Shown: positions 27,416 to 35,915 of the stretch, piece by piece
Position numbering within the stretch: the stretch's first letter is position 1
How the letters are laid out: each line of letters begins with the position of its first letter
Assembly (NCBI GenBank): GCA_965140735.1
Contig: OZ223306.1
Location: 3,906,001-3,970,000 of the forward strand
Length of the DNA: 64,000 bases
Reading direction: 5' to 3'
Source of the DNA: Fusibacter_A sp965140735
GTDB lineage: Bacteria > Bacillota > Clostridia > Peptostreptococcales > Acidaminobacteraceae
The notes under the pieces: generated by a model
What the model was told of the DNA's origin: nothing
Database searches by the model: none
Seen by the model: only the letters and a program-made list of their open reading frames with translations
Position numbers and translations under genes: made by a program

Positions 27416-27560
27416 ATCACTTGAATTGCGAATTCAGATTTATAGGGTAATCACTTGAATTGAAAATTCAGATTTATAGGGTAATCACTTGAATTGCGAA
27501 TTCAAGTTTATAAGGTAATCACTTGAATTGAGAATTCAAGTGATTTTAGTGTTTCTTTTA
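27416..27560 (+). repeat. Four tandem 34-bp hairpin repeats ending in a terminator
   Basis: Copies begin at 27416, 27450, 27484 and 27518, exactly 34 bases apart, with consensus ATCACTTGAATTGxxAATTC then AGnTTTATAGGGTA. Each unit is itself an inverted repeat (TTGAATT/AATTCAA). The last unit extends to a perfect stem AATCACTTGAATT-GAG-AATTCAAGTGATT followed by T-rich sequence, a strong terminator. The array reads as a terminator amplified in tandem. There are no spacers, so it is not CRISPR. Confidence 0.8.
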
Positions 27561-27657
27561 GTGTTATTTTGGTATAATGTAATAAATGATAAACACAGCA
27601 AGGTTCGTGGGGATGAATCTACTGTGGATTTTGTTGATGGACTTGGAGGATAAAGAA

Positions 27658-27783
27658 ATGAGTATTAAATATTCAGTTGTTGAGATTCCATAGTCTTCTG
27701 ATAAATCTGTCATGGAAGTATTAAATACAATTGATGAAAAATTAGGAGAGCATCTCCTTGTAATTGAGCATGATGAAGTTTAA
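27658..27783 (+). pseudogene. Short ORF interrupted by an in-frame TAG
   Basis: A ribosome binding site (TTGGAGGA) precedes ATG, then MSIKYSVVEIP, a TAG at 27691-27693, then SSDKSVMEVLNTIDEKLGEHLLVIEHDEV and TAA. The frame continues sensibly after the TAG, so this looks like a 41-residue gene with one nonsense mutation. A second ATG (27712) could restart it. A terminator follows at 27820-27849. I do not recognise the product. Confidence 0.45.
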
Positions 27784-27819
27784 GCCTTGCTCATAAAGTT
27801 AATGCATAAAGGATGAGAT

Positions 27820-27849
27820 AGCTGACGAAAATTTTTCGTCGGCTTTTTT
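27820..27849 (+). terminator. Rho-independent terminator
   Basis: GCTGACGAAA, loop ATTT, TTCGTCGGC then six T. It closes the short interrupted ORF's transcript. Confidence 0.8.
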
Positions 27850-27898
27850 AAAATTAAAGAAGGCTTTTTAACACTATAAATATTATTGGAGGATTAAA

Positions 27899-28585
27899 AT
27901 GAAAATTACATTTTTAGGACATGCGGCATTTTTAATAGAAACAGATCAATTTACAATTATGATAGACCCTTTTTTACAAAACGGCATTACCAAAATGAAG
28001 GTGACTGATTTTCCTCAAATAGATTATATACTGGTGACACATGGACATGGGGATCACATCGGTAGCACTGTTGAACTTGCAAAGCAAACGGGAGCAACCG
28101 TTATATTGAATCCAGAGCTAGCCCATCATCTTAACAAGGTTGATGTTAAGACGCATACGATGCATATTGGTGGTAAGAAAAGCTTTGAATTTGGCAGTGT
28201 GAAGATGACACCAGCGCTTCATGGTTCATCTATTATGATTGATGGCGAACCAAAAGAAGGTGGCAATCCTTGCGGTTTTCTTATAGAAATAGCGGGTAAA
28301 ACACTTTATCATGCAGGGGATACAGGACTCTCTTTAGAAATGCAGTTATTGGAATCTGCAGGGATTGATCTTGCAATGCTGCCTATTGGTGGCAACTTTA
28401 CGATGGATATTACAGATGCTTTAAAAGCAGTGGAGATGATTAAACCTAAAAAAGTGATTCCAATGCATTACAATACATTCCCTGTAATCCAAACGGATGT
28501 TTCACTATTTGTTGAAGGTGTTCAAAAACTAAAATGTGGTACGGAGGCCATTTGGCTAGAGGGAGATCAATCCTATGAATTATAA
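27899..28585 (+). CDS. UPF0173 metal-dependent hydrolase (metallo-beta-lactamase fold)
   Basis: 228-residue cytosolic protein of the UlaG-like UPF0173 family. It begins MKITFLGHAAFLIET and carries the metal motif THGHGDHIGS, the later HAGDTG and IPMHYNTFP. The reaction is unknown for the family, and a hydrolase role is inferred from the fold. The start has TTGGAGGATTAAA upstream. It overlaps truA by 11 bases, so the two are co-translated. Confidence 0.92.
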   Translation: MKITFLGHAAFLIETDQFTIMIDPFLQNGITKMKVTDFPQIDYILVTHGHGDHIGSTVELAKQTGATVILNPELAHHLNKVDVKTHTMHIGGKKSFEFGSVKMTPALHGSSIMIDGEPKEGGNPCGFLIEIAGKTLYHAGDTGLSLEMQLLESAGIDLAMLPIGGNFTMDITDALKAVEMIKPKKVIPMHYNTFPVIQTDVSLFVEGVQKLKCGTEAIWLEGDQSYEL

Positions 28586-29318
28586 AATGGAAATCACCTA
28601 TGAGGGGACAAAATACAGAGGATGGCAAAGATTAAAAAATACAGATATGACCATCCAAGGTAAAATTGAAGGTGTCTTGTCCCGTTTTTTAGATATGGAA
28701 ACTGAAATTAACGGCGCTAGTCGGACGGATTCTGGTGTACACGCCCTCTATCAGCTTGCCAATTTTAAATCAGAACAGGTGATAGATGTTTTAGAATTGA
28801 AAGCTTATATGAATCAATATCTACCAGAAGATATTTGTATAAAAAATATTGAAGTGGTCTCGGATACCTATCATGCTAGATTTGGCGCTAAAAAAAAGAT
28901 ATACCTCTATCGCATATGGAAAGCGAGTTATCCATCTGTTTTCGAAAGAAGGATGGTTACTCAGTATCATGGGGTGCCACTTGATGTGAGTGAGATGAAG
29001 TCTGCAGCTATATTTCTTGAAGGTGAGCATAATTTTAAAGGTTTTTGTACAGATAAAACAAAGAAATCCACAGTGAGAAAGATCAATGCGGTTACGTTCT
29101 CAGAATCTGATGAAGAAATCAAGATTTTTATTGAAGGCAATGGTTTTCTTCACAATATGGTAAGAATCATTGTAGGGACGTTGATAGAAGTAGGAGCGGG
29201 TAAAAGAACAGCTGAGAGTGTCAAACGCATTTTAGAAACAGGTGATCGAAGTATTACTGGAGAGACAGCACCACCACAAGGATTAATTCTTTACAAGATA
29301 GAGCATAATTCTATATAA
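28575..29318 (+). CDS. truA: tRNA pseudouridine synthase A
   Basis: 247 residues; converts uridines 38-40 of the tRNA anticodon arm to pseudouridine. The catalytic aspartate is in GASRTDSGVHAL, and FLHNMVRIIVGTL is the conserved C-terminal motif. Length matches bacterial TruA. It overlaps the upstream hydrolase gene by 11 bases. Residues after FKGFCTDKTKKSTVRKI follow the family pattern. Confidence 0.96.
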   Translation: MNYKMEITYEGTKYRGWQRLKNTDMTIQGKIEGVLSRFLDMETEINGASRTDSGVHALYQLANFKSEQVIDVLELKAYMNQYLPEDICIKNIEVVSDTYHARFGAKKKIYLYRIWKASYPSVFERRMVTQYHGVPLDVSEMKSAAIFLEGEHNFKGFCTDKTKKSTVRKINAVTFSESDEEIKIFIEGNGFLHNMVRIIVGTLIEVGAGKRTAESVKRILETGDRSITGETAPPQGLILYKIEHNSI

Positions 29319-29442
29319 TTAATTCGAGAGGCAAAATAATTGCGTTGAAATTGAAAATAAAACTGATGATATGGCCTTAGGAATAGAGACAGATAGAGAG
29401 TAGAGATTCTATTTCAATAAGGTGTAAGTTAAGGAGGTAATG

Positions 29443-30858
29443 GTGAAAACTTTATATTTAGACTGCTTTGCAGGCATTAGTGGCGATATGTTCATGGGTG
29501 CAATGGTGGACCTTGGTGTTGATTTTGAAGTGTTAAAATCAGAATTGAGTAAACTTGGTCTTGATCATGAATTTGATTTAAAAATAAAAAGGGACTCAAA
29601 ACTCGGTATATTTGGGACTAAAATAGATGTCATTGATCACAATAATGAACATTTACAGCATGATCACAGTCATGACCATCATGCGGCTCATACAGATGGA
29701 CACACTCACGAACATGGTCATTCTCACGATCATCATGATGCACATGCGCATACTCATGATCACGGACACACTCACACTCACACACATACTCATGACCATG
29801 ACCACGATCATGACCATCACCATCATGAAGATACTCATACGCACACGCATGATCACACGCATTCTAATCACCACGATCACGACCATAATCACCTTAGAGA
29901 TTATGGCGAAATTAAAGAAATCATTCGAAAGAGTGCACTCTCAGATCGTGTTAAAAAAGACAGCTTAAAAATCTTTGAACATATTGCAAAAGCAGAGGCT
30001 AAAATACATGGCAAAACAGTGGATGAAGTTCATTTCCATGAAGTGGGTGCTATTGATTCCATAGTAGATGTCATAGGTGCTGCAATCTGTATGGAACTGC
30101 TTGAAATCGATGTGATGATGGCCTCTTCTATAGAAGTGGGTGAAGGTTTTGTTAAGTGCGCACATGGTAAGATGCCTGTCCCAGCACCTGCAACAGCAGA
30201 AATTTTAATCGGTGTACCGACACTTGCGAAAGTTAAAGGCTATGAAATGACCACACCTACTGGTGCAGCGATTATTAAAGCTTTTGTCACCGATTTTCCT
30301 GAGAACAAGCAGATGAAAGCTGAAAAGATCGGCTATGGTATGGGCACAAGAAATTTGGACATTCCCAATTGTCTTAGAGCTATAATTGTAGAAGAGCAAA
30401 AAAGTCAATCGCAGTGGATTTTGGAAACCAATATAGATGACATGAGTTCTGAACAGCTTGTATTTGCTGAAGAGCGATTATTGGCTGGGGGTGCACTAGA
30501 TGTCTACAAAACCCCTATAATTATGAAAAAAGGTAGACCTGCTATTAAAATGACTGTTTTAGCAAAGGTGGAAGATATAGAAGACCTTCAAAAAATAATT
30601 TTTACAGAAACCACAAGTATAGGTTTACGCAAGTATCCTGTGGATAAAGTAAAACTGAGTAGAGATTATCAACAGATCGAAACACAATACGGGAAAGTAA
30701 CGATTAAAACGGCTCTTTTAGAAGGCGAAATTGTCAATCAAAAAGCAGAATATGAAGAATGCAAACTTTTAGCACTTGAAAATCATGTGGCACTTTCAGA
30801 GATTTATAAAGCAGTGAATGCAGCTTTGATAAAGACTCCACTTGTGATTAAACAGTAA
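29443..30858 (+). CDS. larC: LarC: nickel insertase for the nickel-pincer cofactor
   Basis: About 471 residues. LarC inserts nickel into the dithiolated pyridinium cofactor. The N-terminal DUF111 motif LYLDCFAGISGDMFMGAMVDLG is clear, as is EVHFHEVGAIDSIVDVIGAA. Residues 67-151 (numbered from the ATG at 29440) are an extraordinary His/Asp tract with about 41 histidines, a probable nickel store. Unlike the frameshifted larC1/larC2 of lactobacilli, this is one continuous frame. GTG at 29443 is preferred because AAGGAGG is only two bases from the ATG. The larE gene follows 112 bases later. Confidence 0.93.
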   Translation: MKTLYLDCFAGISGDMFMGAMVDLGVDFEVLKSELSKLGLDHEFDLKIKRDSKLGIFGTKIDVIDHNNEHLQHDHSHDHHAAHTDGHTHEHGHSHDHHDAHAHTHDHGHTHTHTHTHDHDHDHDHHHHEDTHTHTHDHTHSNHHDHDHNHLRDYGEIKEIIRKSALSDRVKKDSLKIFEHIAKAEAKIHGKTVDEVHFHEVGAIDSIVDVIGAAICMELLEIDVMMASSIEVGEGFVKCAHGKMPVPAPATAEILIGVPTLAKVKGYEMTTPTGAAIIKAFVTDFPENKQMKAEKIGYGMGTRNLDIPNCLRAIIVEEQKSQSQWILETNIDDMSSEQLVFAEERLLAGGALDVYKTPIIMKKGRPAIKMTVLAKVEDIEDLQKIIFTETTSIGLRKYPVDKVKLSRDYQQIETQYGKVTIKTALLEGEIVNQKAEYEECKLLALENHVALSEIYKAVNAALIKTPLVIKQ

Positions 30859-30970
30859 AAAGTGAATGATATATGAGTTTTTTAAAAGCAGATCAAGTAA
30901 TGATATAGAGATAACAATAAAACAATGAAATTATGAGGAAATGTATTTTGAGAGGTAGGTTACTGACCTG

Positions 30971-31825
30971 ATGAGTAAAGAAAAAAATCATTTAGATATG
31001 AAATTAAAGGTAGAGGTGTTAAGAACAGAGGACCCAAAATTTGAAATGTTGTGCAAGTATTTAGAAGAAAAAAATTCGATTGTAGTGGCATTTTCAGGTG
31101 GCGTAGACAGTACGTTTTTAGTGGCAGTGGCTTCTGTGGTGGCAAAGCGTGTTATGGCGCTTACAGTGCGTTCACCTTATATTGCCACATGGGAAATCGA
31201 TGAAGCAGTGGATTTGACACAAGTTTTAAAACTGAAGCATCATATTTTGGAAGCAGAGATTCCAGAGACTATTAAGTACAATCCTAGCGATCGATGTTAT
31301 TTATGTAAGCATGAAATTTTTAGTAAGATTAAAGCCGTTGCAGAGCAAGAAAATTATGATGTGGTCTGTGATGGTTCAAACTATGATGATCTTGGTGATT
31401 ATAGACCTGGGATGCGTGCACTTAAAGAGCTTGAAATAGAGAGCCCGCTTCTTAAATGTGGCGTAACTAAAGCGGAAATTAGGGCTTGGTCTAAAAAATT
31501 GGCACTTGAGACTTGGGATAAACCACCCTATGCGTGCTTGTTGACGCGAATTCCCTATGATACTTTAGTTGAACCAGAAGCACTTGAGATGATTGAAAAA
31601 TCGGAAGCTTTTATCATTGGACTTGGCATTAGAGCAATCCGTGTTAGAAAGCATGGCGATTTGGCACGTGTTGAAGTGGATGAAAAAGAAATGTTTAAAA
31701 TGCTCAATCCAGAAGTCATGACGAAAATAGCGACGACTTTAAAAAGTTTTGGATTTAATTATGTCACTTTAGATTTAGCAGGTTATAAAATGGGCAGTTT
31801 TAATGATACCCTTGAAAAGGAGTAA
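30971..31825 (+). CDS. larE: LarE: sulfur transferase for the nickel-pincer cofactor
   Basis: 284-residue PP-loop ATPase (AFSGGVDST, about 40-48) that adenylates the pyridinium dicarboxylate and inserts sulfur. The classic sacrificial cysteine position is Cys189 in KPPYACLLTRIPY. Two further cysteines, Cys109 and Cys112 (DRCYLCK), give the three-cysteine set associated with LarE enzymes that carry a 4Fe-4S cluster and transfer sulfur without self-destruction. The stop is 3 bases before larB, so the genes are coupled. The start has GAGAGGTAGG upstream. Confidence 0.93.
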   Translation: MSKEKNHLDMKLKVEVLRTEDPKFEMLCKYLEEKNSIVVAFSGGVDSTFLVAVASVVAKRVMALTVRSPYIATWEIDEAVDLTQVLKLKHHILEAEIPETIKYNPSDRCYLCKHEIFSKIKAVAEQENYDVVCDGSNYDDLGDYRPGMRALKELEIESPLLKCGVTKAEIRAWSKKLALETWDKPPYACLLTRIPYDTLVEPEALEMIEKSEAFIIGLGIRAIRVRKHGDLARVEVDEKEMFKMLNPEVMTKIATTLKSFGFNYVTLDLAGYKMGSFNDTLEKE

Positions 31826-31828
31826 TTT

Positions 31829-32575
31829 ATGAATCAAAATCAACTGGAATCATTACTCGAGAAGGTTAAGCAATCGGAAGTTTCAATAGAGGATGCCATG
31901 CAAACACTCTCATCACTGCCTTTTGACGATCTTGGGTTCGCCATGATCGATCATCATCGTCACCTTAGAGTGGGCTATCCAGAAGTCATTTATTGTGAAG
32001 GTAAGACCATAGATCAAGTGATCAAAATCTTTGAGAATATGGTTTCTAGACAAGCAAATATACTGGCAACTAGGGTTTCTGAGGCGTTATATGAAGCGAT
32101 CAAACCTCTTTACATGGATGCAAAGTATAATGAAGCTGCCAGAGTGATCACTTTGACTCATGAGGCAGTGCCAATGACAGAAGATTACATTGCCATTGTA
32201 GCAGCAGGGACTTCGGATTTACCAGTGGTTGAAGAAGCTTATGAAACTGCAGTTGCATTTGGTAATCGTGTGGAGAAAGTCATAGATGTTGGCGTTGCAG
32301 GGATACATCGATTATTTGCAAGATTAGATGTAATTAGAGGAGCTAAAGTGGTCATCGTTGTTGCTGGTATGGAAGGTGCACTAGCCAGTGTTGTGGCTGG
32401 ACTTGTGGATAAACCTGTGATTGCAGTCCCTACCAGTGTTGGCTATGGGGCGAGTTTCGGTGGTATTAGTGCGCTTCTTACTATGCTGAACAGCTGTGCA
32501 AGTGGTGTAACAGTTGTGAATATAGATAATGGCTTTGGTGCCGCATATGCAGCATCGCAGATTAATAGATTATAA
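31829..32575 (+). CDS. larB: LarB: pyridinium-3,5-biscarboxylic acid mononucleotide synthase
   Basis: 248 residues; carboxylates and hydrolyses nicotinic acid adenine dinucleotide, the first step of the nickel-pincer cofactor pathway. The N-terminal DHHRHLRVGYPEVIYCEGKT and the PurE-like C-terminal half (VAAGTSDLPVVEEAYETA, GMEGALASVVAGLVDKPVIAVPTSVGYG) are diagnostic. AAAAGGAG lies just before the start, inside the end of larE. No larA (lactate racemase) is in the window, so the enzyme that uses the cofactor is elsewhere. Confidence 0.94.
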   Translation: MNQNQLESLLEKVKQSEVSIEDAMQTLSSLPFDDLGFAMIDHHRHLRVGYPEVIYCEGKTIDQVIKIFENMVSRQANILATRVSEALYEAIKPLYMDAKYNEAARVITLTHEAVPMTEDYIAIVAAGTSDLPVVEEAYETAVAFGNRVEKVIDVGVAGIHRLFARLDVIRGAKVVIVVAGMEGALASVVAGLVDKPVIAVPTSVGYGASFGGISALLTMLNSCASGVTVVNIDNGFGAAYAASQINRL

Positions 32576-32599
32576 AATGGATCATAGAACTAATTTAGA

Positions 32600-32633
32600 G
32601 AGGATGCCTTTAATGGGTATCCTTATTTTTTTG
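32600..32633 (+). terminator. Terminator of the lar operon
   Basis: AGGATGCC, loop TTTAAT, GGGTATCCT then TATTTTTTT. Confidence 0.8.
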
Positions 32634-32698
32634 AGAAAAATAAAACCATCTACAGAGTTGCCTATAGAAAATATTTTGTCAAAGATTGATTGTGAAAT

Positions 32699-32740
32699 GT
32701 AACACAAGTTACCGAATTCTCTTTTAGATTAATATATGAT
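32699..32740 (+). promoter_or_regulatory. hcp promoter with GTAAC-N4-GTTAC operator
   Basis: GTAACACAAGTTAC (32699-32712) is a perfect palindrome of the type I recall for the CRP/FNR-family regulator HcpR in Clostridia. A TATGAT -10 box lies at 32735-32740. That puts the operator centre (32705.5) about 41.5 bases before the expected start, the classic class II activator position. The mRNA would have a leader of about 125 bases before hcp. Confidence 0.6.
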
Positions 32741-32873
32741 TAGTACATAAGGTTGAAGGATATAAATGAACTGAAAAGGGAAATAATGGGAATATCCATT
32801 GCTGATTTGAATTGAATTCAACTGTGAAAAGGTATCTAATTAAATGATTATAAAATTTGAAAGGAGATTCAAA

Positions 32874-34520
32874 ATGAGTATGTTTTGTTATCAATGTCAA
32901 GAGGCAGCAGGCGGAAAAGGCTGTACTAAAATTGGTGTATGTGGAAAGACGGATAATGTGGCTAATCTTCAAGACTTATTGATCTACACACTAAAAGGGG
33001 TTTCTGAATACAACCAACAAGCGAGAGCAGCGGGTCTAAATACGAAAGAGGCAGATCAAGTTTTACTAGATGGTTTATTCGCAACGATTACAAATGCTAA
33101 CTTTGATAAAAATGCAATTTCATCTAAAATTGAAAACGCCATTAAAGTCAGAGATGCGATTAAAGCGACTTTAGAATCAAATGGTAAGCTTGCTGCTAAG
33201 GCATATCATGATTCAGCAGTTTGGACTGGCGATAGAGCTTCTTTTGAATCTAAATCTACAAGTGGTGTAGGTGTTTTATCCACTGTGAATGAAGATGTTA
33301 GAAGTCTTAGAGAATTGATTACTTACGGCTTAAAGGGTATGGCAGCATATGCCGAGCATGCAGCAAACTTAGGTTTTGCAGATGAAACAATTTATGATTT
33401 CATCGAAAAAGCACTTCTTGCAACACTTAATGACAGCTTATCAGCAGACGAACTTGTGGCATTGACACTTGAAACTGGTAAGTATGGTGTTAACGTTATG
33501 GCACTTCTTGACAAAGCGAACACAACATCTTATGGCAATCCTGAAATCACTGAAGTTAACATCGGTGTGGGCACAAAACCTGCGATCTTAATTTCGGGTC
33601 ATGATCTTAAAGATATGGAAGAACTTTTAGCGCAAACGGAAGGTACTGGTGTAGATGTTTACACGCATTCAGAAATGCTACCAGCACATTACTACCCAGC
33701 GTTTAAAAAATACAATCATTTCGTGGGCAACTACGGTAATGCTTGGTGGAAACAAAAAGAAGAATTTGAGAAGTTTAATGGACCGATCATCTTTACAACG
33801 AACTGTATCGTACCACCAGCAGATTCATATAAAGATAGAGTATATACCACTGGTTCAGCTGGTTTCGAAGGTTTTAATCACATTCCTAATAGAGCAGATG
33901 GCAAAGCAAAAGATTTTAGTCAAATCATAGAACATGCTAAGAAATTGCCTGCACCAACTGAAATCGAAACAGGTAAAATCGTAGGTGGATTCGCACACAA
34001 TCAAGTTTTAGCACTTGCAGATAAAGTGGTAGATGCCGTTAAGACAGGTGCAATCAAACAATTTTTCGTCATGGCTGGCTGTGACGGCAGAATGAAATCG
34101 AGAAATTACTACACGGATTTTGCAAACGGACTTCCAAGTGATACTGTGATCTTAACAGCCGGTTGTGCAAAATACAGATATAACAAGTTAAACCTTGGTG
34201 ATATCGGCGGTATCCCTAGAGTATTAGATGCTGGTCAATGTAATGATTCTTATTCACTAGCAGTAATTGCCCTTAAACTTAAAGAAGTCTTTGAACTCAA
34301 TGATATCAACGAGTTGCCGATTTCTTATAACATCGCATGGTATGAGCAAAAAGCAGTTATCGTGTTGCTAGCACTTTTATACCTCGGTGTTAAAAACATC
34401 AAGCTCGGACCAACACTTCCAGCATTCTTATCACCAAATGTGGCAAACGTTTTAGTTGAAACTTTTGGAATCAATGGTATTGGAACAGTTCAAGAAGATA
34501 TCGTTCAATTCTTAGGTTAA
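32874..34520 (+). CDS. hcp: Hybrid cluster protein (hydroxylamine/NO reductase)
   Basis: 548-residue cytosolic Fe-S protein; reduces NO (and hydroxylamine in vitro) and protects anaerobes from nitrosative stress. The N-terminal cysteine motif CYQCQEAAGGKGCTKIGVC binds the 4Fe-4S cluster. The hybrid-cluster ligands lie in later motifs such as NCIVPP, AGCDGR, AGCAKY and GQCNDSYS. ATG at 32874 is chosen because GAAAGGAGATTC is just upstream; an earlier in-frame ATG at 32844 has no binding site. The last 132 bases are duplicated at 39129-39260. Confidence 0.96.
   Translation: MSMFCYQCQEAAGGKGCTKIGVCGKTDNVANLQDLLIYTLKGVSEYNQQARAAGLNTKEADQVLLDGLFATITNANFDKNAISSKIENAIKVRDAIKATLESNGKLAAKAYHDSAVWTGDRASFESKSTSGVGVLSTVNEDVRSLRELITYGLKGMAAYAEHAANLGFADETIYDFIEKALLATLNDSLSADELVALTLETGKYGVNVMALLDKANTTSYGNPEITEVNIGVGTKPAILISGHDLKDMEELLAQTEGTGVDVYTHSEMLPAHYYPAFKKYNHFVGNYGNAWWKQKEEFEKFNGPIIFTTNCIVPPADSYKDRVYTTGSAGFEGFNHIPNRADGKAKDFSQIIEHAKKLPAPTEIETGKIVGGFAHNQVLALADKVVDAVKTGAIKQFFVMAGCDGRMKSRNYYTDFANGLPSDTVILTAGCAKYRYNKLNLGDIGGIPRVLDAGQCNDSYSLAVIALKLKEVFELNDINELPISYNIAWYEQKAVIVLLALLYLGVKNIKLGPTLPAFLSPNVANVLVETFGINGIGTVQEDIVQFLG
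34389..34520 (+). repeat. hcp 3'-end repeat, copy 1
   Basis: The last 43 codons and stop of hcp. They match 39129-39260 without gaps (offset 4740), with three differences, all synonymous third-position changes (AAC/AAT, GGA/GGG, TTC/TTT). Looser similarity continues through the terminator and past GTTCCAATTAGGACG (34759-34773; second copy near 39451). Confidence 0.9.
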
Positions 34521-34670
34521 GTCGTGTTAAGGGTTAGATAGATGAAAAATCAAATGCTAAAAGTACTAAAAGTGCTAAAAGTGCTTAATAAGCAAATTTG
34601 AAAAAGTTAGTAAGCGTTTAAATATATATGATCTCCAGAATTGAGAGATTGAGATAGGGGAAGGTAGAAT

Positions 34671-34722
34671 GAGCCCTCATAAATCATGTGGTATGTGCAT
34701 GAATTTGTGAGGGCTTTTTTAT
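34671..34722 (+). terminator. Terminator of hcp
   Basis: AGCCCTCATAAATCAT (34672-34687) pairs with ATGAATTTGTGAGGGCT (34699-34715), allowing one bulge, followed by T6. Confidence 0.85.
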
Positions 34723-34850
34723 AAGTTGTATTACAAATAGTGTATAAATAATGTTTTTGTTCCAATTAGGACGTTTTTTGTTCCAAATAGGCCATGTGTA
34801 TAGTTAAAACATGATGATATAGTAAAATAAAAAAGAATTAGATAGAATAA

Positions 34851-34967
34851 GTGCTCTATAAATATACTCCTTGGACAATTGATAGTTCATACTTACCAAC
34901 TTTTGGTGGCGGAAATTACTTGTTTTGTCAAATCTTCGAAGGATATTGGGGCGATGATTGGGAGTAA
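34851..34967 (+). pseudogene. Short coding fragment rich in aromatic residues and glycine
   Basis: From a GTG at 34851 the frame reads LYKYTPWTIDSSYLPTFGG, then GNYLFCQIFEGYWGDDWE and stop (38 codons). The composition (Trp, Tyr, Gly and no low-complexity runs) looks like real protein, probably the C-terminal end of a lost gene, because there is no ribosome binding site. The stretches at 34723-34850 and 34968-35108 show no gene. Confidence 0.3.
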
Positions 34968-35108
34968 AATATTTAATAAGTAGTATTGGAAAAAAGAATC
35001 GCTTACTTCAAAATTTTCTAATATGCGGTGAGAGTTTAAGCGAGGGTTATGTTATTACTAAGAACCTATAAGTTAGGATATAGAAGTTATATTAAGGGGA
35101 GCTATATT

Positions 35109-35825
35109 TTGAAAAAATATTATATACTAATTTTAGTTGTAGTTATTGGTTGTGTCAGCTATATTGGCTATAAAAACTTGGATGCTCAAGAAAAATTATC
35201 GAAAATTGAGCAACTGTTTAGTCAGATTGAGCAAATCAGTGTAGATGATGAAATAGTAAATGAAACTATTGTGATGCTTCGAGATTATTTAGAAGGACAT
35301 GAAATTATAACAGAAGACATCAAAAAAATATCTCAGAATATGAGTGTTTTTGAAAAAGAAGATGTGTACATTATTGAATACAAGCAGTCTCCAGAGCTAT
35401 ATGGAAATTCAGGAAAAAGTTCGTGGAAAATATTAAAGTACAAAGATGATACTCCACTGATCATATTTGAAGAAAATATGCCACTTGAATTGATAACTTT
35501 TAAGCTTATAGAAACAAACAGTAACAATATTCTATTCACATACAATGAAAACTATGAGTCAAATCATAGGAAAATTCAACTATTTGCATATGAAATCAGT
35601 GATGATAAGATTCAAAAAGTAAAAAGTTTGAACATAACTAATTTGGAGTCAGAATTGTGGATGTCAGATGAAGATCAGGGACTTATTTGGAGCAAAAACA
35701 ATTACAGTATTTACATAGATAATGTTGCTCAAAATGGGGATTTGATCATAGAAAGTATTGACGATCAAGGAACTCAGCAAAAGCTTGAATTAGAATTGAA
35801 TGAAGAATATCAATATGAAATTTGA
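35109..35825 (+). CDS. Membrane-anchored exported protein, function unknown
   Basis: 238 residues: a basic start (KKYY), one hydrophobic anchor (ILILVVVIGCVSYIGY), then a charged extracellular domain of about 210 residues with predicted beta strands (DVYIIEYKQSPELYG, KIQLFAYEIS). The start is probably TTG at 35109, with AAGGGGAGC about 7 bases upstream; there is no ATG at this place. Cys15 is not in a lipobox. It lies in the accessory stretch between the two hcp 3' ends. I do not recognise the family. Confidence 0.6.
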   Translation: MKKYYILILVVVIGCVSYIGYKNLDAQEKLSKIEQLFSQIEQISVDDEIVNETIVMLRDYLEGHEIITEDIKKISQNMSVFEKEDVYIIEYKQSPELYGNSGKSSWKILKYKDDTPLIIFEENMPLELITFKLIETNSNNILFTYNENYESNHRKIQLFAYEISDDKIQKVKSLNITNLESELWMSDEDQGLIWSKNNYSIYIDNVAQNGDLIIESIDDQGTQQKLELELNEEYQYEI

Positions 35826-35852
35826 CGAATATAAGATTTTAGACTAAAAAAT

Positions 35853-35915
35853 TCCCCTATAAATAATAATTTTCACACTTAGAGTGATTGTTTATAGAGG
35901 GGGGATAATTTTTGT
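35853..35915 (+). terminator. Long-loop terminator hairpin
   Basis: TTCCCCTATAAA (35851-35862) pairs with TTTATAGAGGGGGGA (35890-35904) through a 2-base bulge; TAATTTTTGT follows. It ends the preceding gene. A 59-codon frame starting at 35917 (MVFRLGIHFLVAF...) begins inside this region and is not convincing as a gene. From 36097 to 36504 I see no gene. Confidence 0.5.

Noticed and set aside
27416..27560. Tandem repeats as a CRISPR array
   Set aside because: The 34-base units are directly contiguous, with no unique spacers and no cas genes; each unit is itself a hairpin.
29627..29968. Met/Thr/Ile-rich ORFs on both strands inside larC
   Set aside because: They are out-of-frame shadows of the CAT/CAC histidine repeats of larC.
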